Shown one piece after another: positions 55,325-63,860 of a stretch of DNA of 64,000 nucleotides; position 1 is the first letter of the stretch; each line of letters opens with the position of its first letter. The position numbers and the translations under genes were made by a program. Origin of the DNA: JAZDPK01 sp043797615 (GTDB lineage: Bacteria; Patescibacteriota; Patescibacteriia; UBA11705; JABHMO01). The notes below the pieces were generated by a model, which was not told the DNA's origin, did no database searches, and was given only the letters and a program-made list of their open reading frames with translations. The DNA lies in contig JAZDPK010000035.1 in NCBI GenBank assembly GCA_043797615.1, positions 1 through 64,000 on the forward strand, read 5' to 3'.

Positions 55325-56683
55325 TTAGGCTCGGTCGATGTTCTTTTGAATTTTTTTGATTTCCTTCTTTTTTTCTTCAACGTCTTCGCTTAAATTCGTA
55401 AACTTTTTTTCCGCTTGCTTTACCGCCTGATTTTTGCCGAAGCCGAGAACGCCGCGGCCGTGTTGGGCGTATTTTTTTTGCAGATCGACTTTGGCTTCGT
55501 CAAGCTGCTCGGACAAGTCGTCGAATTCGCGCATCGCCCGCTGCAAATCCATTTTCAATTCCTTCTTCAATGGCGATTCGCCGGCTTTGGCAGCCGGCTC
55601 GGCTTCAGGCGTATCTTCTTCAATTTCAGAAGTGAGATCAATTGGTTGGGGCTGTTCGGCTTTTTTTGTTTTCGACGGGTTATCAACAACCTCTATTATA
55701 TCCTCATCGTATAATTTCTCTTCGTCGTCGCTGACTTCCTCCAGCTTCATGTGCGTCAAGTCAAGAGGTTCGGTTTCTGTTTTGGATTTTTGGGCGGCCG
55801 GTTTTTTCAAAGGTTTTTCTCCCGTTTGTTTTTGGATGTCATTTATCTCAATCTCGTTTTTCTTGAATTCGGATTCATCCCAATTCAGATCCGCCATTAG
55901 ATGCTTTTTTTTGTTTTCCAGCGCCATCAGTTGAAAATCGTCAGACATCTGTTGATCCGGTTTTTTCAACGCGGCGGCGAATATGAGTTTTTCCAGTTTT
56001 TTGTCCAAATCAACGATTTGTCTGCCAACGTTTTCCATTTCATGAGCGAGGATCATTTGCAGCCGGGCCAATTGAAACTGCTTGAAATGCAAATTTTCTT
56101 TTTTCCCTGTTTTAATGTTTTCGTTGATTTTCAGTTTGACGATTTCTTTTTCAAATTCATCGCATTGCTTCTGCCGCGATTGCAGATCCTTGTTTAATTT
56201 CACTTTTTTTTGCCCAAGTTCCATTCTGTCTTTGAACGTATATCCCGCCTTTTTGTCTTCGATGTCTTCCGGTATTTTTTTTATTTCAGCCTGAATTTCC
56301 GCAATTTCGTTTTTCATTTTGTCAAAATGAGAAATTTTCCGGGCGAAGGCAATTTCATCGGCATGGTTTTTCACGATTTCGTTTTGCATGCCTTCGTATT
56401 TGTGCGACAAGGATTGGAAATCAGGATTGGGGGAAAGTAAAATTTCGTCTAAAGAAGCGGTTTGCACGAAGTTTTCCGGCAGCGGCGCCGATTCCAGCTT
56501 TGCCGATTCCAGTTTCGCCGATTTCGGCTTTTTCGGCGCCGGATTTTCTTCGAAATTGATGTCTTGAATATCAATCAATTTGTCCGGTTCCGACAATTCG
56601 GGCATTGGCACTGATTTTAATTCCGGTTTTTTCGGCGCCGGCGCTTTTTCAAAAGGCTGAACGTTTAATTTTTCTCTTGGCAT
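55325..56683 (-). CDS. Coiled-coil cytoplasmic protein of unknown function
   Basis: 452 residues. Proline/Lys-rich N-terminus with a duplicated K-L-E-S-A unit, long coiled-coil about 95-290 (IAFARKISHFDKMKNEIAEI; KVKLNKDLQSRQKQCDEF; LVDLDKKLEKL-like), an acidic linker (EVSDDEEKLYDEDIIEVVDN) and a second coiled-coil at the end. No signal peptide. A minus-strand TATAAT sits at 56714-56719. A structural or scaffold role is possible. Confidence 0.65.
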   Translation of the reverse strand: MPREKLNVQPFEKAPAPKKPELKSVPMPELSEPDKLIDIQDINFEENPAPKKPKSAKLESAKLESAPLPENFVQTASLDEILLSPNPDFQSLSHKYEGMQNEIVKNHADEIAFARKISHFDKMKNEIAEIQAEIKKIPEDIEDKKAGYTFKDRMELGQKKVKLNKDLQSRQKQCDEFEKEIVKLKINENIKTGKKENLHFKQFQLARLQMILAHEMENVGRQIVDLDKKLEKLIFAAALKKPDQQMSDDFQLMALENKKKHLMADLNWDESEFKKNEIEINDIQKQTGEKPLKKPAAQKSKTETEPLDLTHMKLEEVSDDEEKLYDEDIIEVVDNPSKTKKAEQPQPIDLTSEIEEDTPEAEPAAKAGESPLKKELKMDLQRAMREFDDLSEQLDEAKVDLQKKYAQHGRGVLGFGKNQAVKQAEKKFTNLSEDVEEKKKEIKKIQKNIDRA

Positions 56684-56857
56684 AAAAATTAAGTTAAAAA
56701 TTATGTTATAAATATTATATCAAATTGACAGCATTTTGCTACTTTATGAAATTTATTATATCGTATGAATTTAACGTTGTCAATAGTTTGTTTAATTTTA
56801 GCCAGTTTTTATCCTTTCAATTTTGTTTTCAATAAGATATACTGTTGATATTCGCTT

Positions 56858-58072
56858 ATGAAAAGTATTTTTAACGCGCTCATCATCCATTACGATGAAA
56901 TCGGATTGAAGGGAAGCAATCAGAATTTTTTTATTGGCAAATTGGCGGAAAACATCCGCCGCGTTGTTAGCGATAAAAACAAAATCCAAAAACGCGCTGC
57001 AAAGTTTGTTGTTTATCTCGAGAAAGAGTACGATGAAGCTTTGCTGGAAAAAGTTTTATTGATTCCGGGCATTGCCAACGCGTCGCCGGCGAAGATCGTT
57101 AAATCCGATTTAAATGAAATGAAAAAAGCCGCGTTGGAAATTTTTCAATTTTACAAACCGGCCGCATTTAAAATCGAAACGGTCCGGGCGCATAAAATTT
57201 TCCCGTTGAAATCGCCGGAAGTCAGCGCCGAAGTCGGCGGTTACATTTTGGAATCGGATAAAAGCGCGAAAGTGAAAATGAATCATCCGGATCTGACGAT
57301 AAAAATCGAAATTGAAAAAGGGGAGACGGCGATTCTCGGTAAAAAACGTCAAGGCGTTGGCGGCTTGCCAGTGGGCGCGGCCGGAAAAATCGTTTGCCTT
57401 CTTTCGGGAGGAATTGATAGTCCGGTGGCGGCGTTCGAGCTGATGAAAAGGGGAGCCACGGTGGTGTTCGTTCATTTTCACAACAACACAATCAATAAAG
57501 CGGGCGTGGAAAGCAAGATTAAACGTCTAGTTGCGCAACTTTCGAAAATCCAGGGCGAATCGGTTTTATACATTGTTCCGTTCGCCGAACTTCAAGCGAA
57601 CGTCATTGCCAATGTCCAAGCCGACGCGCGCATGATCGTTTATCGCCGCTTGATGTTTAAAATCGCCGAGCGGATCGCGAAAAAAGAAAACGCGCTGGCG
57701 ATCGCGACCGGCGACAGCTTGTCGCAAGTGGCGTCGCAGACTTTGGAGAATTTAAACGTTATTTATAACGCAACTTCGATGCTGAAATTGGCGCCGCTCA
57801 TCGGCCGCAATAAATTTGAAATAATGGATATCGCGAAAAAAATCGGCACGTATGACATTTCAATCGAGCAATACGCCGACTGCTGCAGCCTGCTGATCGC
57901 CCAGCATCCGGAAACGCGGGCAACGGTCGCGGCGATTGAAAAAGCGGAGAGCAATTTGAATGTAGAGAAGATGATTGAGGAGGCGGTTGAATCGGCGCGG
58001 GGAATAATGATTACCCCACACTTGCCTGTCCGCCGTAGCTTCAGCGAAGGCGGAGAGTGTGGGAATGGCTGA
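56858..58072 (+). CDS. thiI: tRNA 4-thiouridine synthase ThiI, short form
   Basis: 404 residues. N-terminal ferredoxin-like part and THUMP domain (1-165), PP-loop SGGIDSPVAAFELMKRG near residue 180, then TGDSLSQVASQTLENL, IGRNKFEIMDIAKKIGTYDIS and a Cys pair (ADCCSLL). The rhodanese domain of E. coli ThiI is absent, as in many bacteria. The last 20 or so residues (LPVRRSFSEGGECGNG) are encoded by a degenerate CTTGCCTGTCCGCCG repeat (58022-58062) and replace the normal end. Confidence 0.93.
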   Translation: MKSIFNALIIHYDEIGLKGSNQNFFIGKLAENIRRVVSDKNKIQKRAAKFVVYLEKEYDEALLEKVLLIPGIANASPAKIVKSDLNEMKKAALEIFQFYKPAAFKIETVRAHKIFPLKSPEVSAEVGGYILESDKSAKVKMNHPDLTIKIEIEKGETAILGKKRQGVGGLPVGAAGKIVCLLSGGIDSPVAAFELMKRGATVVFVHFHNNTINKAGVESKIKRLVAQLSKIQGESVLYIVPFAELQANVIANVQADARMIVYRRLMFKIAERIAKKENALAIATGDSLSQVASQTLENLNVIYNATSMLKLAPLIGRNKFEIMDIAKKIGTYDISIEQYADCCSLLIAQHPETRATVAAIEKAESNLNVEKMIEEAVESARGIMITPHLPVRRSFSEGGECGNG

Positions 58073-58234
58073 CTTTAGACGCACCCCGACTCAAAGTCAG
58101 GGGTAAGGGAACAACAAGAGACGCGCCCGCCATAAATGGCGGGGTAATTTACGATGGTTGACATTTATTGATTCATTTGATAGGTTTAATTCAGAACATT
58201 GACAATAAACAACGCAAAAGGAAAGGATAAAATC

Positions 58235-58858
58235 ATGGATGAACAAACAATCTTGCACAGAATCGGCGAAATCGATAAAATGAAAAGCAACGAAATTTTG
58301 AACTGCAATTTTCAAGTTCTGCATTCGCTGGCTCAGCAGATCGCCGGGCAATATGACACTGACAGCTTCATCGCCTTGTTCTGCATTAAGCAGAGCGGGG
58401 GAAGAGAACACAATTTAACAATTTTTCGCGGCGGCTACGATGAATTGTTGGCGCAATTAAAGAGCGATTATCCGGTTTTATGGACGTTGTTCGCGATTGA
58501 AAAAGTGGAAAGATTGCAGGCGCTCGCTTCGAAAAAAGAATTGCGCTTTATCGAGGATCTAAGGCGAGGGAAAGAAGAAAGAATCATCGAATTGCCGAAT
58601 TTCGGCGTTGACAATCAATTGTTTTCCAACAGCCATCTCGTATTAGACGCAAAGCTTGCCGGTTTCATCGAAAAATACGGCGAGGGCGGGCATGTGGGTT
58701 TGCTGGCGCATCCGGACATGGAAATCATCGTTCTTCACGATTCGCATGATAAAGTGTTTAAATATCTTATGGCAAAATTCCCTTTTTATGATAAATATTT
58801 TGCCATAAAAAGATTGAGCAAAAGCGAATTGCTGGATACCGAGGAAGAAGATGGTTGA
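58235..58858 (+). CDS. Hypothetical protein
   Basis: 207 residues, soluble, no family recognised. AAAGGAAAGGA precedes ATG 58235 (the ATG at 58199 lies before it). A perfect -35 box TTGACA is at 58158-58163 with a poor -10 (TAGGTT, 58181-58186). Text such as NLTIFRGGYDELLAQLKSDYP and PDMEIIVLHDSHDKVFKYLM suggests an alpha/beta fold. Own terminator follows. Confidence 0.6.
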   Translation: MDEQTILHRIGEIDKMKSNEILNCNFQVLHSLAQQIAGQYDTDSFIALFCIKQSGGREHNLTIFRGGYDELLAQLKSDYPVLWTLFAIEKVERLQALASKKELRFIEDLRRGKEERIIELPNFGVDNQLFSNSHLVLDAKLAGFIEKYGEGGHVGLLAHPDMEIIVLHDSHDKVFKYLMAKFPFYDKYFAIKRLSKSELLDTEEEDG

Positions 58859-58873
58859 CAAAATTTAAAAAGC

Positions 58874-58907
58874 AAAAGCAACGGATCATCGTTTCCGCTG
58901 CTTTTTT
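58874..58907 (+). terminator. Intrinsic terminator
   Basis: AAAAGCA-ACGGA pairs with TCCG-CTGCTTTT, then T-run. Confidence 0.8.
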
Positions 58908-58939
58908 AATTCAATAAAATTTTGGAGCGGGGGAGTGGA

Positions 58940-59013
58940 ATGTCATGCTTCCCCTTGACTTCGCTCGGGGCAGGCTAAGGTAAAGTAAATTTTCCAAACC
59001 GCCTCAGCATGAC
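58940..59013. repeat. TGTCATGCT...AGCATGACA inverted repeat
   Basis: TGTCATGCT at the left and AGCATGACA at the right (nine-base perfect arms) around TTCCCCTTGACTTCGCTCGG. Located before the Fur promoter. Confidence 0.65.
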
Positions 59014-59039
59014 AAATTGATGCCCCTGTGGATAACTTT

Positions 59040-59090
59040 TTGAGTTACTTTCTTATTCATAATATAATGCAATTAGGAATTATTCTTAAT
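59040..59090 (+). promoter_or_regulatory. Promoter with Fur/PerR-type operator
   Basis: TTGAGT (59040-59045), 17 bp, TATAAT (59063-59068). Right after it ATTAGGAAT-T-ATTCTTAAT (59072-59090) is a 9-1-9 inverted repeat with 8 of 9 arm positions matched, the form of Fur-family boxes. It covers the expected transcription start, so bound protein would block initiation: probable autoregulation of the gene at 59149. Confidence 0.75.
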
Positions 59091-59148
59091 AGTGTAATGC
59101 AAATATACGAATGCATACAAATTATACAAATAAATTCAAGGCATATTT

Positions 59149-59556
59149 ATGTTAAAACAAAGAACAACCAATCAGCGCCAGCTTATTCTGGATTATGTTC
59201 AATCCACTACTCTCCACCCGACGGCCGAGCAAATTTTCAACATCGTCCGCAAAAAAATGCCGCGCATCAGCTTTGGCACGGTTTATCGCAATCTGGACGT
59301 GTTGGAAAAGCAGGGATTGTTGAAATCTTTGTGCTATTCAAAAGAGCCGGCGCGCTACGACGCCATTATTGATAATCATTATCATTTCGTGTGCGAGCGC
59401 TGCGGCAAAATCAAGGATTTGGTGATTGATGAGATGCTTGAGCTTAATGATCAGGCGGCCAAGCGCCACTCCCTTTCAATCAGCCGGCACAGCATAATGT
59501 TTTACGGAATGTGCGGGGAATGCGAGGAATACTTGCAAAAACAGAAAGATGAATAG
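59149..59556 (+). CDS. Fur-family metal- or peroxide-responsive repressor
   Basis: 135 residues. Winged helix: TTNQRQLILDYVQSTTLHPT, RISFGTVYRNLDVLEKQGLL (recognition helix); dimer domain with DNHYHFVCERCGKIKDL and MCGECEEYL. Two CxxC pairs (Cys82/85, Cys122/125) form the structural zinc site and H-x-H-F contributes the regulatory metal site. Fur or PerR subtype cannot be fixed. A matching operator sits in its own promoter. Confidence 0.93.
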   Translation: MLKQRTTNQRQLILDYVQSTTLHPTAEQIFNIVRKKMPRISFGTVYRNLDVLEKQGLLKSLCYSKEPARYDAIIDNHYHFVCERCGKIKDLVIDEMLELNDQAAKRHSLSISRHSIMFYGMCGECEEYLQKQKDE

Positions 59557-59651
59557 AAAGTGGATTGCTTCGCAATCCAAAAGACGACTTATTTGCTCAA
59601 GCTTGATGCTCGCAAGAAAAAACGTAAAACTAATGAATTAATTTTGCTTAG

Positions 59652-59682
59652 AACAAAAAACGGCTTGGCGCCGTTTTTTGTT
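59652..59682. terminator. Bidirectional terminator
   Basis: AACAAAAAACGGC pairs with GCCGTTTTTTGTT; A- and T-runs on both sides, between convergent genes. Confidence 0.85.
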
Positions 59683-59696
59683 ATTATTGAAAATTT

Positions 59697-61079
59697 TTAC
59701 CAGCCGAACAGCTTGCCCACTTCTTCCGGCGTTTCGCGGCGCCTGGCGATTTTTATTTCGCCGTTTTGGGCGATCAATTTCGCAGGCGAAGATAAAAGGC
59801 AATGATGACTGGCCAAAGAATCCTGATAAGCGCCAGTATCCAGAATGGCGACATACAACTCTTCGGTTTCGCCGAGCCGCGGCAGGAGAATGTATTCGCC
59901 GCCGGCCGTGTATTTGTCATCGCTGTCGCACGACGAGCCGGCCAGCCAGACTTTCTGCATTTTTTTATTTGACATTTGATTTACCGGTATAACGTGCCAT
60001 TTCTGGTGGATTGCCCAGGTGTCAATGAGATCATTCATGAAGCTGCCGTCCACCACGTACCATTTGACATTGCCTTTATTGCCCACGGACTTTTCCGTTA
60101 AAATTTTGTAAATGGTGATTTGCGCCGGCGCCGCGACATAACTGCCCCATTCAACGATCAGGTTCGGATGCTTGATGTTAAGCTTGTCGCATTCTTTCTT
60201 CGCGGTTTTTACGATTTGGTGGATAAGGCTTTTGCCGGTGTAAAAATGTTTTTTCTTTTCGAACGGAATGCCGGCGCCTCCGCCGATGTCAAGCGTGTCC
60301 AGACCCGGATTTTTTTCTCTCATTTGCGCATACAAAGCGATGGCACTTTTCAGCGGTTTGATAAACCCTTGAATGTTTTCAATCTGCTTGGAAATATGAT
60401 AATGCAAAATAGACAGATTGCGGATTTTTCCCATTTTTTGCAATTCTTCCTCGGTAAAGCCGTAGCGATTGAATCTTTTGTCCCAGTGGGATTGGACTTT
60501 GACGTCCAGATTGACGCGGATGCCGACTTCGCCTTTGAATTTGTTCATCCGTTCAAGCTCGTTATAGTCCTCGATGATCGGGATGACGATCAGGCCCTTG
60601 CTTTTAAGTTCTTCAATGAGGGTAATGTATTTTTCCGTTTTCGGGCCGTTGCAAATGACGCGGATTTTGGCGTTGAATTTATCCTGCTCGATCATTCTTT
60701 TGACTAAAAATAATTCGTTGGCGCTGGCAACATCCAGGTTCGCCCCCTCGGCCACCGCCGGTAACACGAATTCCTTGGTCTGATTGGCTTTCATCGCGTA
60801 ATGATAAAAAAATTTTCCTTTGTAGCCCAGTACTTTGATGTAAGCGTTGAAAGTTTCAATCAAATCGCGCACGCGGTTTTCAATGATGGAAGGAAAAACG
60901 ATTTCCGTGGCCGTGCCGTATTTTTTCACGATGTCGAAAATATTGTATTGATAGTTGCCTTCGCGCACGATCAATTCGCCGTCCGGGTTGATGTCGAAAT
61001 TTTGAGTATTGTATTCCTCCACCCCCAGTTTCCAGAATTTGCGAAAACCGTTCTTTTTTTTGCGTTGTTTTTTGGCCAT
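59697..61079 (-). CDS. Arginine decarboxylase-like PLP enzyme (fold III)
   Basis: 460 residues. PLP lysine Lys97 in FYHYAMKANQ, NLDVASANELFLV, glycine loop LDIGGGAGIPF and the C-terminal active-site Cys in SSCDSDDKY: the alanine-racemase-fold decarboxylase family (Orn/Lys/DAP/Arg group). CDSxD and the size below 640 residues suggest a short SpeA-like biosynthetic arginine decarboxylase that gives agmatine; diaminopimelate or related substrates cannot be ruled out. Basic N-terminus (KKQRKKKNGFRK). Alone on the strand, with a shared terminator. Confidence 0.85.
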   Translation of the reverse strand: MAKKQRKKKNGFRKFWKLGVEEYNTQNFDINPDGELIVREGNYQYNIFDIVKKYGTATEIVFPSIIENRVRDLIETFNAYIKVLGYKGKFFYHYAMKANQTKEFVLPAVAEGANLDVASANELFLVKRMIEQDKFNAKIRVICNGPKTEKYITLIEELKSKGLIVIPIIEDYNELERMNKFKGEVGIRVNLDVKVQSHWDKRFNRYGFTEEELQKMGKIRNLSILHYHISKQIENIQGFIKPLKSAIALYAQMREKNPGLDTLDIGGGAGIPFEKKKHFYTGKSLIHQIVKTAKKECDKLNIKHPNLIVEWGSYVAAPAQITIYKILTEKSVGNKGNVKWYVVDGSFMNDLIDTWAIHQKWHVIPVNQMSNKKMQKVWLAGSSCDSDDKYTAGGEYILLPRLGETEELYVAILDTGAYQDSLASHHCLLSSPAKLIAQNGEIKIARRRETPEEVGKLFGW

Positions 61080-61116
61080 ATTTTTACGTCGCGAAAGGCG
61101 GCATAAATAATTAAAA

Positions 61117-61695
61117 TTATTTGTCGCTTTTCGCCAGCTTGATTCTTTTAATAATGAAATCCACGCTCCAGAACAGGGCGCTTAATACGATAATCGTGGA
61201 AATTATTTCTTTTTCAAAATGCTTGATTCTGCCGATCATCGCTCCGGCCGCCGTGCCCACGAAATATCCTATCGACGCGAACAATATCGACCAGACAAGA
61301 CCGCTCGCCGCATTGACAATAAAAAACTTTTTCGTTTTTATCCTGCTCGAGCCAATGACCGCGGCCATGGCCGCCCGGCAGCCGTACAAAAAGCGGAAAA
61401 GGAAAATCGCTTTGGTCTCATGTTTTTCCAGCAAATTGTGAATCCAGATGAAGCGGCGTTTGAGAAAGCGATGTTTTTCGATCAGCGCCTGGCCTTTGTG
61501 CCGGCCCAGGCAGAAAAATGCCTGATCGGTGGCGACGCTGGCGGCGTAGGCGAGGATTATCACCAGATAAAAATTCAAATATCCGAGATATGCCAAAAAG
61601 CCGCCGATCACCAGGACAGTCTCGCCTTCGAGCATCGTGCCGATAATCAGCGCCAGATAGCCGTAATGGATTGTCAGCAGTTCGATTGAAATCAT
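61117..61695 (-). CDS. DedA-family membrane protein
   Basis: 192 residues, about four or five membrane helices. GTMLEGETVLVIGGFLAYLG (reentrant region with Glu), DQAFFCLGRHKG, a basic stretch, RFLYGCRAAMAAVIGSSR (the family F-R-x-x-x-x-R motif in variant form) and FIVNAASGLVWSILFASIGY. DedA proteins flip or transport lipid carriers. The next minus-strand gene (62260) contains a second DedA domain. Confidence 0.9.
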   Translation of the reverse strand: MISIELLTIHYGYLALIIGTMLEGETVLVIGGFLAYLGYLNFYLVIILAYAASVATDQAFFCLGRHKGQALIEKHRFLKRRFIWIHNLLEKHETKAIFLFRFLYGCRAAMAAVIGSSRIKTKKFFIVNAASGLVWSILFASIGYFVGTAAGAMIGRIKHFEKEIISTIIVLSALFWSVDFIIKRIKLAKSDK

Positions 61696-61747
61696 AGAAA
61701 CGCGTTTTCATTATAGATAAATGCGGCTTGGTTTGCAAGGCCTGGTG

Positions 61748-61776
61748 TTGACAAAAAACATATGCGGTACTAATAT
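61748..61776 (+). promoter_or_regulatory. Sigma-70 promoter
   Basis: TTGACA (61748-61753), 17 bp, TAATAT (61771-61776). Confidence 0.8.
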
Positions 61777-61830
61777 ACGAATATAATAATGATACGAAAA
61801 TAACCTGATCAGATGGAAAGGAGGCTGATA

Positions 61831-62193
61831 ATGGAAGAATTGAAGCAATTTTTGGCGACGCCGCTCGAGGGCAATCCGCCGGACGGGACAAAGATTAGCA
61901 TCAGCGGCTTGATTGATTTTTTCATTCGGCGCTGGCAAGACTCGAAGATGCTTTGGCTTTGCAACTGGCTGCCTTTGGAAGACAAGCGGAACGTGGTCTG
62001 GATGTTCATGATCCTGCCGCCGCAGGTTGAAGCAAAGGTCGCGAATATTTTCCGCGCCTACAAAAGCGTGATGGACGCCAAGAAAATTCTGGCCGCGCCC
62101 GAGCAAATCACGGCCCATTACGGCGAAATGGCGAAAATTTGCGCCAAGCTCGCGGACGTATTCAACGATTTGGCCGCCGGGCAGAAAAGATGA
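61831..62193 (+). CDS. Hypothetical protein
   Basis: 120 residues, helical, soluble. GGAAAGGAGG just upstream gives ATG 61831 (ATG 61813 precedes it). SISGLIDFFIRRWQDSKMLW and WLPLEDKRNVVWMFMILPPQ are hydrophobic-aromatic segments. No family recognised. It stands alone between promoter and terminator, as do several other orphans in this window. Confidence 0.6.
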   Translation: MEELKQFLATPLEGNPPDGTKISISGLIDFFIRRWQDSKMLWLCNWLPLEDKRNVVWMFMILPPQVEAKVANIFRAYKSVMDAKKILAAPEQITAHYGEMAKICAKLADVFNDLAAGQKR

Positions 62194-62197
62194 AATT

Positions 62198-62233
62198 AAA
62201 ATTCCGCACGACTCGCACGCCGGGCGGGATTTT
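62198..62233. terminator. Bidirectional terminator
   Basis: AAAATTCCGC pairs with GCGGGATTTT; lies between convergent genes. Confidence 0.8.
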
Positions 62234-62259
62234 ATTTTTAAATGAGTTGAAATTGCTGG

Positions 62260-63522
62260 TTAAGATTTTTTTCGGAAGGACAAAACGATCTTGAAGATTA
62301 TGATCAGGAAAGTGATCCAGAACAGCCCCAGGCTGAAGCCGGCGATCACGTCGCTCGCCCAATGCACGTTCAAATAAACGCGGCTGAATCCGATGAGCAG
62401 CGCCGCGAGCAGGCAGGCGGCGACGAAAACGCATTTTAAAAATTTATTTTTTATTTCGTCTTTAAAAGCGAAAATCAAAAAAGCGAAAAACACCAGGGCC
62501 AGAGCGGCGTGGCCGCTCGGCAGGCTGAAGCCTGATTCTTGAATGAGCAAATTCAGCGGGCGAGCCCGTTCAACAAAATGTTTTATCAGCGTTTCCAGCC
62601 CCGCTCCCCCGGCCATGCCGAGCAGCAGCAGCAAAGCGTTCTCGATCCTTTTTTTATAAAATAAAATCGCGCAGGTGATCAGCGACAAAACCAGGAGAAC
62701 TTCCGGCCCGCCGATGTTCGTGATTATAATCATCGTTTTGTTTAACAGCGGCTGCCAGAGCGAAACGATATGCGCGTTGATCCAAACGTCAATTCTGTAC
62801 ATCAGTTCCTTGTCGAAAAAATCTTCCAGCATTTTCGAGAAAACGTAGATCGAGCAAAGATTGAAAATGAGCGTTTTAAAATAATATTTCGAGAAGATGT
62901 GCCGCCGCTTGTCGATGAAACGATAAATGAAAATGAACGCGACGATTAAAATGAATCCGACGACGATGAAGCGGCCGACGTATTTCGACGCCACGCCGTA
63001 GCTGTTGCCGAAAATATAGCCGATCATGACGAAAACCGCTGCCCAGACGCTACCGCCGATAATGTTGTAAATCAAGAATTTGGCGAATGGCACGTCCATC
63101 GCGCCGGCCACGAATGGGGTGAACGCGCGGGTCAGGGAATTGAACCGGCCGATGATCAGGGTTTTGCCGGCGTGCTCGCCCACCATTTTTTTCGTTTTTT
63201 CCAGTCCGGCGGCGATTTTTTCTTTTCCGAATGAAAAATATCGGCCGCATTTTTCAATGAACGAATAGCCGTATTTTTTTCCGAGAAAATATCCGATCAG
63301 GTCGCCGGCGATGGCGCCGAGGGCGGCGATCCAAATCGTGTCGCCGATATCGATCGCGCCGAGCGACGCGAAAAATCCGCCGATGATGACGATGAATTGG
63401 CCCGGAATGAACAATCCCAAGACCGGCGCGGTTTCCAGAACGGCTGCGGCCAAAACAATCCAATACGCCCAGTGGTGCAGGAGCGGAAACGGAATTTTCA
63501 AAATTGCGTCGATGATGTGCAT
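62260..63522 (-). CDS. DedA-PAP2 fusion membrane protein
   Basis: 420 residues. N-terminal DedA domain (about 1-200: ETAPVLGLFIPGQFIVIIGG, GRFNSLTRAFTPFVAGAM, FLIYNIIGGSVWAAVFVMIG) joined to a PAP2 phosphatase domain. PAP2 motifs are complete: KHFVERARPLN, SLPSGHAALA and SRVYLNVHWASDV, giving the catalytic histidines. A lipid carrier moved by the DedA half may be dephosphorylated by the PAP2 half, for example undecaprenyl diphosphate. This fusion is known in other bacteria. Confidence 0.92.
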   Translation of the reverse strand: MHIIDAILKIPFPLLHHWAYWIVLAAAVLETAPVLGLFIPGQFIVIIGGFFASLGAIDIGDTIWIAALGAIAGDLIGYFLGKKYGYSFIEKCGRYFSFGKEKIAAGLEKTKKMVGEHAGKTLIIGRFNSLTRAFTPFVAGAMDVPFAKFLIYNIIGGSVWAAVFVMIGYIFGNSYGVASKYVGRFIVVGFILIVAFIFIYRFIDKRRHIFSKYYFKTLIFNLCSIYVFSKMLEDFFDKELMYRIDVWINAHIVSLWQPLLNKTMIIITNIGGPEVLLVLSLITCAILFYKKRIENALLLLLGMAGGAGLETLIKHFVERARPLNLLIQESGFSLPSGHAALALVFFAFLIFAFKDEIKNKFLKCVFVAACLLAALLIGFSRVYLNVHWASDVIAGFSLGLFWITFLIIIFKIVLSFRKKS

Positions 63523-63563
63523 TTTATTTCGTTTTTAATGGAAATCGGCGCTTTTGTTTGACG

Positions 63564-63860
63564 TTATTTGGTCAGGACATCGTTCGTTTTCGCGCAGCGC
63601 CAGTTGATTTCCGCTTTTTGCGTTTTTTCGGTCACGACGCAGGCCGGGTTGCAGCCGGCTTTTTTTTCCTTCAAATGCGCGTCAAACCACCAGGTTTTCG
63701 TTACTTCGTTGTAAACGCCTGGATTGATCGATTCGCCTCCGCCGATGCAGGCTTTCGCCGCGATCGCGCGGGCGTCGGTTTCAGTCAGTTTTTTCGCGGC
63801 GCAGCCGGTCAGGGCGAGGGACAGGGCGCAGGCGAGGATTAAAATCGTTTTTTTGTTCAT
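63564..63860 (-). CDS. Small lipoprotein
   Basis: 98 residues. Signal peptide with lipobox LALTGC (Cys20), then a short domain: TDARAIAAKACIGGGESINP, NEVTKTWWFDAHLKEKKAGC, ACVVTEKTQKAEINWRC. It has four further Cys that could pair. A minus-strand TATAAT lies at 63900-63905. Function unknown. Confidence 0.8.
   Translation of the reverse strand: MNKKTILILACALSLALTGCAAKKLTETDARAIAAKACIGGGESINPGVYNEVTKTWWFDAHLKEKKAGCNPACVVTEKTQKAEINWRCAKTNDVLTK

Noticed and set aside
59028..59372. Frame overlapping the Fur gene in another phase
   Set aside because: Contains the promoter and operator and is out of phase with the clearly conserved Fur protein.
59560..59805. 81-codon frame after the Fur gene
   Set aside because: Crosses a bidirectional terminator and the 3' end of the decarboxylase gene; no ribosome site.
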